Assembly: GCA_934668695.1 (NCBI GenBank)
Contig: CAKUOD010000006.1
Coordinates: 1 to 64,000, forward strand
DNA: 64,000 nt
Direction: 5' to 3'
Source: an uncultured Collinsella sp.
Lineage (GTDB): Bacteria; Actinomycetota; Coriobacteriia; Coriobacteriales; Coriobacteriaceae
Shown: positions 34,635 to 43,080 of the stretch, piece by piece
Position numbering within the stretch: the stretch's first letter is position 1
Layout of the letters: each line of letters opens with the position of its first letter
Program-made: the position numbers and the translations under genes
Notes under the pieces: generated by a model
What the model was told of the DNA's origin: nothing
What the model saw: the letters and a program-made list of their open reading frames with translations, nothing else
Database searches by the model: none

Positions 34635-35936
34635 CTAGCGGATATGCGCGGGTTTGCCGCCCCAGTAGAAGCGGCAGAAGGCTCGTTTGCGCTTTTGGGG
34701 TTTGCTTACGAGCTCCATGGTTGCGATGGCTATGTCTTCGGCTGCGTGGGGACGGCGCAGCACTTCGCCGTTGATGAGCAGTGCCTTGAGCGACTCAGGA
34801 TGATCGTGGAGATGACGCAACGTCACGATGAGCTCTCGTGCGGTGGTGACATGCATGCTGGCGCCCATGCCGGTGAGCATGGTAGTGTTGGCCTTTTCCT
34901 GGCCATAGGACTTGCCCAGCAGGATCATCGGCAGGTGTGCGCACAGGCATTCGGTGACGGTGAGTCCGCCCGATTTGAGGATTGCCAGGTCGCACCCGTG
35001 CATGAGGGCCGCCATGTCGTCGACATAGTCCAACACCGTGACGTTCTCGAGCTTCATGGCATCGAAGAGCGTCTTCAGCCGGGTGGCATACTCCACGTCT
35101 TTGCCCGGCAAAAAGACAAAGTGCATGTCTTCGAAGCTGCGCAGGAAGGGGAGGGTGCGGTCCATCTCCGCGCGAAAGCGGACGTAAGGCTGAGGCAAGC
35201 TGGCACCGGCCATTACCAGCACGACGGTCTTGTCGGTGGGGAGGTTGAACTTGGCTAGCTCTTCCTCGCGATCGTAATCCGTGTCGAATCCGGCGCGAAT
35301 AGGAATGCCGGTAATGCGAATCTTTGCCTCGAGCACCTTGCGCGGACGCAGCGTTTCGGCCATAAATTCGTTGGCAACACAGAATAGATCGGTGTCCTTG
35401 TGGGGCCACCAGCCCTCGACTTCGTAGTCGGTCGGCACGCAGATGACCGGATAATCGATACCCGTAATTACGCGGGCGCCCACGGCGACATTGGCTGCTG
35501 TGATGTGCGTTGCGACCACAGCTATGGGCCTGCGGCTACGAATATATTCGTTGAAGGCGGGGAACATAATTCGCGACCATGCCGTGCCGCCACCCCAGAG
35601 CAGATGTCCCGTAAGCGTATATCGCCAGGTCAGGTCGTAAATGGGGCGCGTGGCTCCCGTAAAAGAAGCCGCGGTTTTATTGCCGTCGAATTTAATACGT
35701 CCAAAATCAAGGATATCGAGTACTTCAATCTCAACATCCTCGGGGATGCCATTGGTGCCGCGGATGAGGTCGAATGCCTGCGCAATCGCATTTGCGGCGG
35801 CCTTGTGGCCCGAGCCGACCGAGGCGTGCACGATGGTCACGAGAGGTTTTTGCTGAGCCAAGAGCGTTGTTTTCTTCGATTGGGGAGTGCCGAGCGTAAG
35901 CAGGGGAGCGTCGTCGCTCGTCTGCGTCTGATCCAT
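34635..35936 (-). CDS. MGDG-synthase-family glycolipid glycosyltransferase
   Basis: 433 aa from ATG at 35936 (AAGGGGAG upstream on the minus strand; an ATG 13 codons earlier lacks a site). The N-terminal domain matches monogalactosyldiacylglycerol synthases: IVHASVGSGHKAAANAIAQAF and the later VPTDYEVEGWW. The C-terminal GT-B nucleotide-sugar domain includes CDLAILKSGGLTVTECLCA. Such enzymes transfer glucose or galactose to diacylglycerol to make membrane glycolipids. Sugar and acceptor cannot be told from sequence. It is monocistronic, divergent from trxB and convergent with dut across the repeat region. Confidence 0.87.
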   Translation of the reverse strand: MDQTQTSDDAPLLTLGTPQSKKTTLLAQQKPLVTIVHASVGSGHKAAANAIAQAFDLIRGTNGIPEDVEIEVLDILDFGRIKFDGNKTAASFTGATRPIYDLTWRYTLTGHLLWGGGTAWSRIMFPAFNEYIRSRRPIAVVATHITAANVAVGARVITGIDYPVICVPTDYEVEGWWPHKDTDLFCVANEFMAETLRPRKVLEAKIRITGIPIRAGFDTDYDREEELAKFNLPTDKTVVLVMAGASLPQPYVRFRAEMDRTLPFLRSFEDMHFVFLPGKDVEYATRLKTLFDAMKLENVTVLDYVDDMAALMHGCDLAILKSGGLTVTECLCAHLPMILLGKSYGQEKANTTMLTGMGASMHVTTARELIVTLRHLHDHPESLKALLINGEVLRRPHAAEDIAIATMELVSKPQKRKRAFCRFYWGGKPAHIR

Positions 35937-36054
35937 CGATAACTCCCCTTCGACGTTGTAACACGGATTTATCATTGTAGTGCATGAGTGTCACGTTCAC
36001 GTAAATTTGGGTATGAGCGCAAAGAACGACAACGTTTTGGCGAGAGGACTCTTC

Positions 36055-36993
36055 ATGACTACCGATCAGACGATTGATGTTGCGATTATCGGCGGAGGCC
36101 CCGCGGGCTATGCTGCCGCCATTTATGCGGCGCGTGCCAACCTGACGACGACTGTCCTTGAGCAGGGCATGTCGGGCGGACAGATCGCTACGAGCAACGA
36201 GATTGAGAATTACCCTGGCATTCCGCTGCTAAGTGGTGCTGAGCTGGGTGAACGTTTTCAGCAGCATGCAGAGGGCCTGGGAGCTCGGGTTGAATGGAGT
36301 ATGGTGACGGGTATCGATTACGATGCCGATTCCGCGCTGTTTACCGTTCACCACGATATGTGCGACACGGCTGCAAGGAGTGTCATCGCGTGCATGGGAG
36401 CCACGCCGCGTCCGGCTGGCTTTGTTGGCGAGGACACGTATCGCGGTCGTGGCGTTTCGTATTGCGCGACGTGTGACGGCATGTTCTTCCGTGGCAAGCA
36501 GGTCTTTGTGATCGGAGGCGGCAATTCGGCATGCGAGGAGGCGCTGTTCCTGTCCGACATTGCCAGCAACGTGACCATCGTGCTGCGTCGCGATCAGTTC
36601 CGTGCACCCGAGGGCGTTGTGAATAAGGTTCTTGCTAAGGACAATATTTCAGTTAGGTACCAAACTAGTATTGTTGAGCTTTCTGGTGAAGCGATGCCCA
36701 CGACAATCACATTCAAGGACAATTCAACTGGTGAAATGCACACTGAGTCCTTTGAACCTGGCTCATTTGGCATATTTGTCTTTACGGGGACGCAACCACA
36801 TACCGAGCTTGTTGAGCATCTAGTCGACCTGGCTCCCGACGGCGGCATTGTCACCGACGATTCGATGGCCACCCGTACACCTGGTCTATTTGCCGCTGGC
36901 GATATCCGCTCCAAGCGTTTACGCCAGGTTGTGACCGCCGTTTCGGACGGAGCCATAGCAGCAACGAGCGCATACGCGTTTCTCCGTGGATAA
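36055..36993 (+). CDS. trxB: Thioredoxin reductase (NADPH, FAD)
   Basis: 312 aa from ATG 36055 (GAGAGG 7 bases upstream; two earlier in-frame ATGs give no conserved sequence). The FAD-binding GGGPAGYAAAIYAARA, the redox motif CATC in SYCATCDGMFF, the NADPH-binding GGGNSACEEALFL and the C-terminal FAD segment GLFAAGDIRSK are all present and full length. Reduces thioredoxin for disulfide control and, for example, ribonucleotide reductase. Codons around 36650-36780 look more A/T-rich than the rest. A hairpin follows the stop. Confidence 0.95.
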   Translation: MTTDQTIDVAIIGGGPAGYAAAIYAARANLTTTVLEQGMSGGQIATSNEIENYPGIPLLSGAELGERFQQHAEGLGARVEWSMVTGIDYDADSALFTVHHDMCDTAARSVIACMGATPRPAGFVGEDTYRGRGVSYCATCDGMFFRGKQVFVIGGGNSACEEALFLSDIASNVTIVLRRDQFRAPEGVVNKVLAKDNISVRYQTSIVELSGEAMPTTITFKDNSTGEMHTESFEPGSFGIFVFTGTQPHTELVEHLVDLAPDGGIVTDDSMATRTPGLFAAGDIRSKRLRQVVTAVSDGAIAATSAYAFLRG

Positions 36994-37037
36994 GTACGAT
37001 AATATATCTTATGTAAGGTTGCTATCTTTAAACAAAG

Positions 37038-37076
37038 TGGTTGGACGATGCATCAATGTGTTGTCCAACCAATTTT
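37038..37076 (+). terminator. Probable terminator after trxB
   Basis: TGGTTGGAC (37038-37046) and GTCCAACCA (37063-37071) form a perfect 9-bp stem with a 16-base loop, followed by ATTTTA. The surrounding 150 bases are A+T-rich. Confidence 0.6.
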
Positions 37077-37147
37077 ACTTGCCGGCTATGTGGTATGTAA
37101 AACTAGATAACCTAGAATACAATATAGAAAATGAACGGAGGACCTTT

Positions 37148-37759
37148 ATGAACCACGTTAAACACGTTATTCCGATGTCCGATTCGTCGGTCAGCATTAA
37201 GCCTGAGGATATTCAGCCCACTGTGCTGCCCGATGCATTTATTCAGTCCGAAATCGTGCGCAAACTCAATACGTTGAGTCTGCCGCGCTATGACCAGTTG
37301 CCCAATGTGACGCTCTACCGCGACCAGGTTATTGAGTATGTTGCGCTGTGGATGGAGCCGCTGTCCATTTGCGTTGAGCACCCTGTCATTACGCCATCGA
37401 TGATCAATAACTACGTGAAGGTCGGCCTGGTGCCTGCTCCGGTCAAAAAGCAATATGGCCGCGAGCAGATTGCCCGCCTGATCGCTATCTGCCTCTTTAA
37501 GCAGGTCTTACCTATTGCTGCGGTGCAGGCACTCTTTAACATTCAGCGTTTGAGCTACGATGCCCCGACGGCCTTCGATTATGTGGTCGATCAGCTCGAG
37601 GCATCGATTCGTTCGGCGTTTTCCGTCGAGCAGACGCCGGTTCCCGATACGGCGCATCAGGTAACGCGTGAGTCGCTGCTTGTGCGCAGTGCGGTTTCAT
37701 CCTTCGTTTCGAAAGCGTACCTGATGAGCTATCTAAAGTTTAATGGGTTTAATAGCTAG
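37148..37759 (+). CDS. DUF1836 domain protein, MerR-like
   Basis: 203 aa from ATG 37148, closely preceded by CGGAGGAC; longer in-frame versions would run through the trxB stop region and are unlikely. DUF1836 proteins carry a winged helix related to MerR. Here the segment ITPSMINNYVKVGLVPAPVKKQYGREQIARLIAICLFKQV, at about 83-122, gives the typical pattern of a recognition helix followed by a helical element. No effector-binding domain is evident. The A+T-rich upstream region may hold its promoter. Target genes unknown. Confidence 0.75.
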   Translation: MNHVKHVIPMSDSSVSIKPEDIQPTVLPDAFIQSEIVRKLNTLSLPRYDQLPNVTLYRDQVIEYVALWMEPLSICVEHPVITPSMINNYVKVGLVPAPVKKQYGREQIARLIAICLFKQVLPIAAVQALFNIQRLSYDAPTAFDYVVDQLEASIRSAFSVEQTPVPDTAHQVTRESLLVRSAVSSFVSKAYLMSYLKFNGFNS

Positions 37760-37771
37760 CCGACGTATAAA

Positions 37772-37822
37772 ACGGGCGGAACAAAGGGCTATCTGCCACT
37801 TTGTCCCGCCCGTATTTTTGCT
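37772..37822. terminator. Bidirectional terminator between DUF1836 and degV genes
   Basis: ACGGGCGGAACAAAG pairs with CTTTGTCCCGCCCGT (one mismatch) around a 14-base loop. T-runs follow on both strands (ATTTTTG on plus, GTTTTAT on minus), suiting the convergent genes. Confidence 0.85.
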
Positions 37823-37832
37823 TGGTTGGACG

Positions 37833-38699
37833 TTATTGGCCCGAAGCCACGCCCATGCCGTAGCCGATAATGAGCCCATGCATTTCGGCATAGTATGAAT
37901 CTAGCCCGTTACAGGGCATGATGATAGTCTTGGAGCCTGGCCAGCGCTCCACAATTCGGCTGGCAAGTGCTTGGGCGCCTGCCTCATTCTCGACATGGTC
38001 GATAACGACCTCGCCGCCCGTAAAACCTTCGGCTTCCATGGTGTCGATAATCTTGTTGAGCATCTTCTTTTCGCCACGCGTGTGTCCGACGAGTTCGATT
38101 TTACCGGCTTCACTCGCCGTGCCCAAAATGCGAATATTGAGCTTGTTGGCAATGACGCCGGCTGCCTTAGGGATACGTCCGGCTTTGGCCAGGTTTTCGT
38201 AATTGCACAAGCTGAAGAGGATTTTGCTGTTCTGCTCAAGGCTATCGAAGTATGCGCAAGCGTCCTCGAATGAGACATCCGGATTGCTTGCAAGATAGCG
38301 GTCGAACAGCAAGAAAATGAGGTCCATTTTGCCGCCAGCCGCGCGCGAATTGACTAGATGAATCTGCCGGTCGGGCTCCTCGGCAAGAACCATATCGCGA
38401 GCCGTGGCTGCTGCGTTGTAGCTGCCCGACACGCCCTCAGAGATTGGCATGCAGATGGTCTTGTCTGCCAATTTGAAGAGCTCGGCCCACTCCCCTACGC
38501 TGGGACAAGCGCTCGAAGAAGCGTTCGTCTCCGCCTGAACAGCGCAGTTGAGCTCATGAACATCGAGTGAAAGGTCATCGATGAATTCACGCTCCCCCAC
38601 TCGAATTTTGAGGGGCGCAAATGCAAAGGTGGTATGGGGCGCGGTCGGTTGCCAATCGCGGAGGTTGCAGCTTGAATCTGAGATAAGTGCCCAGCTCAT
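37833..38699 (-). CDS. DegV-family fatty-acid-binding protein
   Basis: 288 aa. The N-terminus WALISDSSCNLRDW corresponds to the family start (IVTDSSADL). ITMPISEGVSGSYN-like sequence (MPISEGVSGSYNAAATA) gives the conserved serine of the fatty-acid site. The C-terminal IGYGMGV also fits. DegV/FakB proteins present fatty acids to a kinase for exchange into phospholipids; no fakA gene is seen in the window, so this role is inferred. The minus-strand start has GAAAGGA upstream and a TATAAT box at 38729-38734. Confidence 0.87.
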   Translation of the reverse strand: MSWALISDSSCNLRDWQPTAPHTTFAFAPLKIRVGEREFIDDLSLDVHELNCAVQAETNASSSACPSVGEWAELFKLADKTICMPISEGVSGSYNAAATARDMVLAEEPDRQIHLVNSRAAGGKMDLIFLLFDRYLASNPDVSFEDACAYFDSLEQNSKILFSLCNYENLAKAGRIPKAAGVIANKLNIRILGTASEAGKIELVGHTRGEKKMLNKIIDTMEAEGFTGGEVVIDHVENEAGAQALASRIVERWPGSKTIIMPCNGLDSYYAEMHGLIIGYGMGVASGQ

Positions 38700-38753
38700 A
38701 GAGGGTCCTTTCTAATTGTTCCTCAACAATTATAGCCATCTTGCAAACTGAAT

Positions 38754-38790
38754 GTACGGCTATCTAGTTTTGAATACTAGATAGCCGTAC
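38754..38790. repeat. 15-bp perfect inverted repeat upstream of degV
   Basis: GTACGGCTATCTAGT (38754-38768) and ACTAGATAGCCGTAC (38776-38790) with a 7-base loop. It abuts the -35 region that would pair with the TATAAT at 38729-38734 of the minus-strand degV promoter, so it may be an operator; alternatively a hairpin at the end of the NlpC/P60 transcript. Confidence 0.6.
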
Positions 38791-38799
38791 AAGATTAGA

Positions 38800-38841
38800 G
38801 AAAAAAAGAATGGACCTCGCGACTTAAAGCCACGAGGTCCA
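38800..38841 (-). terminator. Terminator after the NlpC/P60 gene
   Basis: On the minus strand TGGACCTCG (38841-38833) pairs with CGAGGTCCA (38819-38811), followed by TTCTTTTTTTC. A clear rho-independent terminator 24 bases past the stop. Confidence 0.85.
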
Positions 38842-38865
38842 CATTCACACGCTGTGTAAGATGAC

Positions 38866-39993
38866 TTAGTAACGCACGAAGATATAGTTGTTGTTCATGC
38901 CGGCGGCAACGGAGCTGATGATAACACCCGTATTGTAGTCGGAAGCATGAATCATCTGACCACCACCGATGTAAATGCCGGTGTGGTACGAGTTGACCAC
39001 AACGTCACCGGGCTGCGGATCGGACACACGCGTCCAGCCCATAAAGGTACCCGTGGTGCCCAGGCGGCAATAGCGACCAGTGAGACAATAGCTAACAAAA
39101 CCAGAGCAGTCGAAGCTGTTCGGGCCAATTCCGCCCCAGGAATAAGCGCAACCAAGCTTACTGTATGCACGCGAGACAACAGAACCACCATCGACGGACT
39201 GGCTCGGAGCAGAAGGCGTCGGAGCCGGAGCAGGCGTGGAGGGCTGCGGCGTCGGAGCAGGTGTCGGCGTAGGAGCCGGAGTGTTGCCGCCCTGGTTGTT
39301 GTTATTGCTGGTCTGACCACCGTTGTTGGTGTTCACGGTCGTACCGGCAGTCTCGTTGCTCACCGTGGCCTTCTCGGCAGTACTGGCGTTGATGCCGGCC
39401 TGCAGCGCGGCGTTGGCCTCGGCCTCTGCGGCAAGCTCGGCCTGCAGCTGCGAATCCAGGGAGTTTACGACGTTCTGGGCTTCAGCCTGCTGGGCGTTAA
39501 GCTCGTCGACCTTCTTTTGCGTGGTGGCGACGTTCTTCTCCTGCTCGGCCTGCTTATCGGTGAGCTGCTGCTTAAGCTCCTTGACCTCTTGAATGGTCTG
39601 AGCTTGCTTGTCGGAAACTTTGCCGTAGTAGAACAGGCGGTTGAGCATATCGCTCAGATCATCGACACCCGTCAAAACCTGAAGCAGGCTCAGACCGCCG
39701 GTTTTGTACTCGCCGGCGACATAGGTCGAGAGCTTGGCCTGACCATCGGCGATCTCCTGCTGCTTTTGCGTGATCTCGCCGGCAGTCTGATCGAGCGCCT
39801 GCGTCTGCGTGGCAAGCTCATCGTAAATCTGCTGGGTTTGGGTGCCGATCTGCTCGAGTTTCGTACGAGCAGCGGCAAGGTCGGATGCGGTATCGGCGTA
39901 GGCAGGAGCCGCGAGGCCCAAGCCCAAAACACAAGCGAGGGTTGCCGTAGCAGCGCAGCGTGCCATGTTTTTGTGCGTGTTTGCTGTGCGCAT
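38866..39993 (-). CDS. Secreted NlpC/P60 peptidoglycan endopeptidase
   Basis: 375 aa. A signal peptide (residues 1-33, cleavage likely after APAYA) is followed by coiled-coil segments (about 35-200), which in such hydrolases control activity. A Asn/Pro/Thr-rich linker (about 205-265) leads to a C-terminal NlpC/P60 domain with catalytic Cys in SFDCSGFVSYC and His in YHTGIYIG. It probably cleaves the D-Glu to diamino acid bond in stem peptides during cell separation. GGAAAGG precedes the start. The gene is followed by its own terminator. Confidence 0.92.
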   Translation of the reverse strand: MRTANTHKNMARCAATATLACVLGLGLAAPAYADTASDLAAARTKLEQIGTQTQQIYDELATQTQALDQTAGEITQKQQEIADGQAKLSTYVAGEYKTGGLSLLQVLTGVDDLSDMLNRLFYYGKVSDKQAQTIQEVKELKQQLTDKQAEQEKNVATTQKKVDELNAQQAEAQNVVNSLDSQLQAELAAEAEANAALQAGINASTAEKATVSNETAGTTVNTNNGGQTSNNNNQGGNTPAPTPTPAPTPQPSTPAPAPTPSAPSQSVDGGSVVSRAYSKLGCAYSWGGIGPNSFDCSGFVSYCLTGRYCRLGTTGTFMGWTRVSDPQPGDVVVNSYHTGIYIGGGQMIHASDYNTGVIISSVAAGMNNNYIFVRY

Positions 39994-40025
39994 GTAGCTT
40001 CCTTTCCAGTAACTAAGGGTAACGG

Positions 40026-40556
40026 CTAGTCTACCGTCACCAGGCTAAAGAGCTCCACATCGTCATCAGACGGCGTGAGCTTCTCGCGCGGGTTGAGAAA
40101 CGCAAGCTCAAGTATACAACCGTAACCGATAAGCTTTGCGCCCATATCTCGCACCAGTTTACCTGTTGCCTCGACGGTTCCGCCCGTCGCGACCAAGTCG
40201 TCCAGAATCAACACGGTATCTTTAGAGCTGATAGCGTCGGCATGGATCTCAATTGAATCGGTGCCGTACTCGAGCTCGTAGCTCTGGCTTACGGTCTCGC
40301 GCGGCAGCTTGCCCGGTTTACGTGCGGGAACAAAGCCGGCGCCAAGGGCTACAGCCACCGGTACGCCAACCATAAAGCCGCGAGCCTCGGGACCCACGAC
40401 CTTGGTGATTCCCATGCCGGCAAAGTGCTCGGCGAGGGTATCGGTCATGGCTTTGAGCGCCTCGGGATTGCCAAAGAGCGGCGTGATGTCTTTAAAGATG
40501 ACTCCGGGCTCGGGATAGTCGGGGATGTCGACGATTTGAGATTCGAAGTCGTACAT
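40026..40556 (-). CDS. apt: Adenine phosphoribosyltransferase
   Basis: 176 aa from the ATG at 40556 (GAAAGG 7 bases upstream on the minus strand). It converts adenine and PRPP to AMP in purine salvage. The PRPP-binding loop is VLILDDLVATGGT (about 119-131). The N-terminal IPDYPEPGVIFKDITPLF and GPEARGFMVGVPVA are diagnostic. It is full length. It sits between the NlpC/P60 gene and the MerR gene on the same strand. Confidence 0.96.
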   Translation of the reverse strand: MYDFESQIVDIPDYPEPGVIFKDITPLFGNPEALKAMTDTLAEHFAGMGITKVVGPEARGFMVGVPVAVALGAGFVPARKPGKLPRETVSQSYELEYGTDSIEIHADAISSKDTVLILDDLVATGGTVEATGKLVRDMGAKLIGYGCILELAFLNPREKLTPSDDDVELFSLVTVD

Positions 40557-40596
40557 TGCATGACCTTTCAATGGGTTGCCGAAATATCAGCAGCGG

Positions 40597-41475
40597 TTAT
40601 TTGCCCGCGGTGACGGTGCCGGATTGCGAAGGGGCGACGACCTTGAGCGGCTTTACGAGAGAATCCTCGTGCGAAGCCGGCGCGGCAGTTTCTTCGTTTT
40701 TGGCCTTGGTGGACTCGGAGCGAGCGATTTCCTCATCGAGTGCATCAATGTCGGCGTCCTCGACCACGGCGTTGAGCGACTCAAAAACGCGGTTCTTGAG
40801 CAGCGCAGTGTGCACACCCTCGGTCAGGTCGTGAAGCTTCTTAAACGCACGCTCGAGCTTGGCGTCGCGCTCGTCATCGGAGGTATCCATGCCGAGCATG
40901 CTCACGAGCACCTGCTCAAACATCGAGGACTCGCGGTTGGCGGAAGACACGTACTGACGCAGGTTGCGGGGCTCGATATGGAAGCGTGACAGCTCGGAGC
41001 AGTAGCGGATGATTGGAAAATCGCGACCATCGACAAGCTCGCGATTCTGCGGACTCTTGATGATGCGAATGAGGTCGTTCTCGGCGAGCGAGCGGATAAA
41101 CGAGATCTCGACGCCCAGCATATCGGGAATGGTCTCGATGGGATGCAGCTTTTGCTTGGTCTCCTTGGGCTCCGTCTTGAGCGGAACATCGGACAGCAAG
41201 CCCACCTCGTAAGCGAGCGTTGACAGGTCCGTGGCGTTTTCCAAGCGCTGCTTAATCACGTTGAGCGGCATGTAGCGGGTCTTCTGCAAGTGCAGGATGA
41301 CCTCCAGGCGATCAACGTCCTCCTTAGAGTACTGACGGTATCCCTTAGGCGTACGATGAGGGGTAATGAGCCCCTCATCTTCTAGAAATCTAATTTTTGA
41401 GTTCGAAAGATCGGGGTATGCGCCTCGAAGTAGGTTGACGACTTGGCCGATACTCAGATAGTTGCGTTCGGCCAT
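40597..41475 (-). CDS. ftsR: MerR-family regulator, FtsR-like
   Basis: 292 aa. The N-terminal MerR winged helix (LSIGQVVNLLRGAYPDLSNSKIRFLEDEGL... TPKGYRQYSKEDVDRL) is followed by a long region typical of the actinobacterial Rv1828/FtsR group rather than of short metal sensors. FtsR of Corynebacterium activates ftsZ and lies next to the FHA gene odhI; in Mycobacterium the pair is garA-Rv1828. Here the FHA gene ends 3 bases upstream and a phosphatidyltransferase gene precedes that, the same synteny. The symbol is given on synteny and architecture; the target is not shown by the sequence. Confidence 0.75.
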   Translation of the reverse strand: MAERNYLSIGQVVNLLRGAYPDLSNSKIRFLEDEGLITPHRTPKGYRQYSKEDVDRLEVILHLQKTRYMPLNVIKQRLENATDLSTLAYEVGLLSDVPLKTEPKETKQKLHPIETIPDMLGVEISFIRSLAENDLIRIIKSPQNRELVDGRDFPIIRYCSELSRFHIEPRNLRQYVSSANRESSMFEQVLVSMLGMDTSDDERDAKLERAFKKLHDLTEGVHTALLKNRVFESLNAVVEDADIDALDEEIARSESTKAKNEETAAPASHEDSLVKPLKVVAPSQSGTVTAGK

Positions 41476-41478
41476 GCC

Positions 41479-41913
41479 CTACTCACCGGTTTCGATGCGC
41501 TCCGGCGTGCTCTCGTGGTAGATGAGCGTAAACGTACCGATCTGGACGGAAGAACCGTCGTGCAGCGGGGCTGCATTGACGATGGCACCGTCGACCCAGG
41601 TGCCATTGAGCGAGCCCAAGTCCTCGATGCGAGCGCCGAGGCCCTCGCGGATAATGCGCGCGTGGCTGCGCGAAACGGTCATGTCATTGAGGAAGATGCC
41701 GTTCGCAGGATCGCGGCCGATGGTGGTCACGTCGTCCTCGAGCTCAAAGGCGGCACCAGTCTGCGGACCCTTGACGATGGACAGAACGGGGGCGGTGATG
41801 CGCACGTTGGCCATGAGGTCGGGAACGGTGACGTCGCTTGAAGGCACGCGGAATACGCAGGTAGCGTCAGCAGTCTTATCATTCTGAGGCATATTATTAA
41901 CCATGTTGTCCAT
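41479..41913 (-). CDS. FHA-domain protein, GarA/OdhI-like
   Basis: 144 aa from ATG at 41913 (TAGGGG upstream on the minus strand). The FHA domain (about 50-130) shows TTIGRDPANGIFLNDMTVSRSHARI and DLGSLNGTWVDG, with the Arg, Ser and Asn of phosphothreonine recognition. The N-terminal tail contains DATCVFR, which resembles the ETTSVFR phosphorylation motif of GarA/OdhI, but only one threonine (T18) remains. In those proteins phosphorylation makes the FHA domain bind its own tail and frees 2-oxoglutarate enzymes. Whether that switch works here is open. It is coupled to the FtsR-like gene. Confidence 0.85.
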   Translation of the reverse strand: MDNMVNNMPQNDKTADATCVFRVPSSDVTVPDLMANVRITAPVLSIVKGPQTGAAFELEDDVTTIGRDPANGIFLNDMTVSRSHARIIREGLGARIEDLGSLNGTWVDGAIVNAAPLHDGSSVQIGTFTLIYHESTPERIETGE

Positions 41914-41979
41914 GACAACCCCTAACTTATCGCGGACGAGCCGCAAATAATGAACCGTACGTAATCATACCCCAACGAA

Positions 41980-42684
41980 TCAGTCTTCGATTTCGGGGTT
42001 CAGAAAGTCGATGTCCTCATCCTCGGGATGCGCGAGAGCCTGTTTAATGGCTGCTCCGCCCTTAATGGAGTAGATGACAGCGGTGAGCATGGAGAAGATC
42101 ACGCCGCCATACACGAAGAAGATGCCGAGGGGCACCGAGCTTCCGTTGAGACCCGGGAAGGCCGCGAAGGTCGAAGGTAAAAGGCGCAGGCCGTCAACAA
42201 TGGGGAACCCGAGCAGCATGAGTGAAAAGCCGGTCATGAGCAGCGCGGTGGCAATCTTTCCGGGAAAGACGACGTCGATGGGGCGAGGGTGATAATGACG
42301 CACGATAAGCGTACCGATGCCCAGATAGATGTCGCGGCCGATAATGAGCACACAGACCCAGATGGGCAGCTCTCCGCGGACTACCAGGCCCAGCACGCCG
42401 GTAAACAGTAGCGCACGGTCGCAGATGGGATCCATAACCTTGCCGAGCCACGAGACCGTCTTAGTCATGCGGGCGATCTGACCGTCCATCCAGTCGGTGG
42501 AGGCGGCAACGGCGTAGATAACGATGGCGATGACGCGGTTGTTATCCGTCACAAACAGGTACAGAAATACCAGGGTGAGGATCAGGCGCGTAAAGGTGAT
42601 GAAATTGGAGATCGTAAAGATCTTATTCGACGGGTAATCGGAAGTGCCGATAAGCTCCTTTTTGATCTTCTTTTTGATGCCCAC
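41980..42684 (-). CDS. CDP-alcohol phosphatidyltransferase family protein
   Basis: 234 aa from GTG at 42684, 5 bases after GGGGGAG on the minus strand; an ATG 30 codons upstream lacks a site and adds unconserved residues. The family motif DGx2ARx8Gx3Dx3D spans DGQIAR to DPICD. Four to six hydrophobic helices follow. Closest by context to actinobacterial PgsA2, which lies upstream of garA and Rv1828 in Mycobacterium. The window has another PgsA at 21138, so this copy may make a different phospholipid or cardiolipin. Product not assignable from sequence. Confidence 0.8.
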   Translation of the reverse strand: MGIKKKIKKELIGTSDYPSNKIFTISNFITFTRLILTLVFLYLFVTDNNRVIAIVIYAVAASTDWMDGQIARMTKTVSWLGKVMDPICDRALLFTGVLGLVVRGELPIWVCVLIIGRDIYLGIGTLIVRHYHPRPIDVVFPGKIATALLMTGFSLMLLGFPIVDGLRLLPSTFAAFPGLNGSSVPLGIFFVYGGVIFSMLTAVIYSIKGGAAIKQALAHPEDEDIDFLNPEIED

Positions 42685-42811
42685 AGGACTCCCCCGCTGG
42701 TTAACGACAAAACTTTCGATACTATACCCGTTCCGGCGATGTCTATCCAGCGCGAGCATAGAGAGTCCAGACATGTGAAGGGCGCTTTTGGGCCGCGGGG
42801 AATTTCACATT

Positions 42812-42870
42812 CGTGTACATCAGCCTCCAAACATGTCGAAAAATGTCGGTTTTGGAGGGTGATGTACACG
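42812..42870. repeat. 20-bp inverted repeat upstream of pgsA-like gene and ABC cassette
   Basis: CGTGTACATCA-G-CCTCCAAA (42812-42831) pairs with TTTGGAGG-G-TGATGTACACG (42851-42870), 19 of 20 matched, around a 19-base loop with a second small pairing CATGTCG/CGACATT-like. A short T-run follows on plus. Divergent genes flank it, so it is not an ordinary terminator. Apart from this and the hairpin at 43027, I see nothing in 42685-43080. Confidence 0.65.
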
Positions 42871-43026
42871 TTTTGATTCGGTGATTACATCGATCGGGAA
42901 AGTTGTTGCCTTAAGCAAATTAATCATGATGTGCGGGTCGAGAAGGGCTGGCGCCAAAAGAACCCAACGGCCGTTACGGCTTCGTTAGAAACGCGCCCCA
43001 CCATGGATGGTGAACCCGAAAGGTAA

Positions 43027-43059
43027 GGCGCGCGGGCACGGTGGCTCGGCCCGCGCGCC
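43027..43059 (+). promoter_or_regulatory. GC-rich leader hairpin before the ABC cassette
   Basis: GGCGCGCGGG (43027-43036) and CCCGCGCGCC (43050-43059) form a perfect 10-bp stem just upstream of the ribosome site (GAGAAAGGA) of the ATPase gene. No T-run follows; a translational or stability role is possible. Confidence 0.5.
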
Positions 43060-43080
43060 CGGAAGAGAAAGGATAAACCC

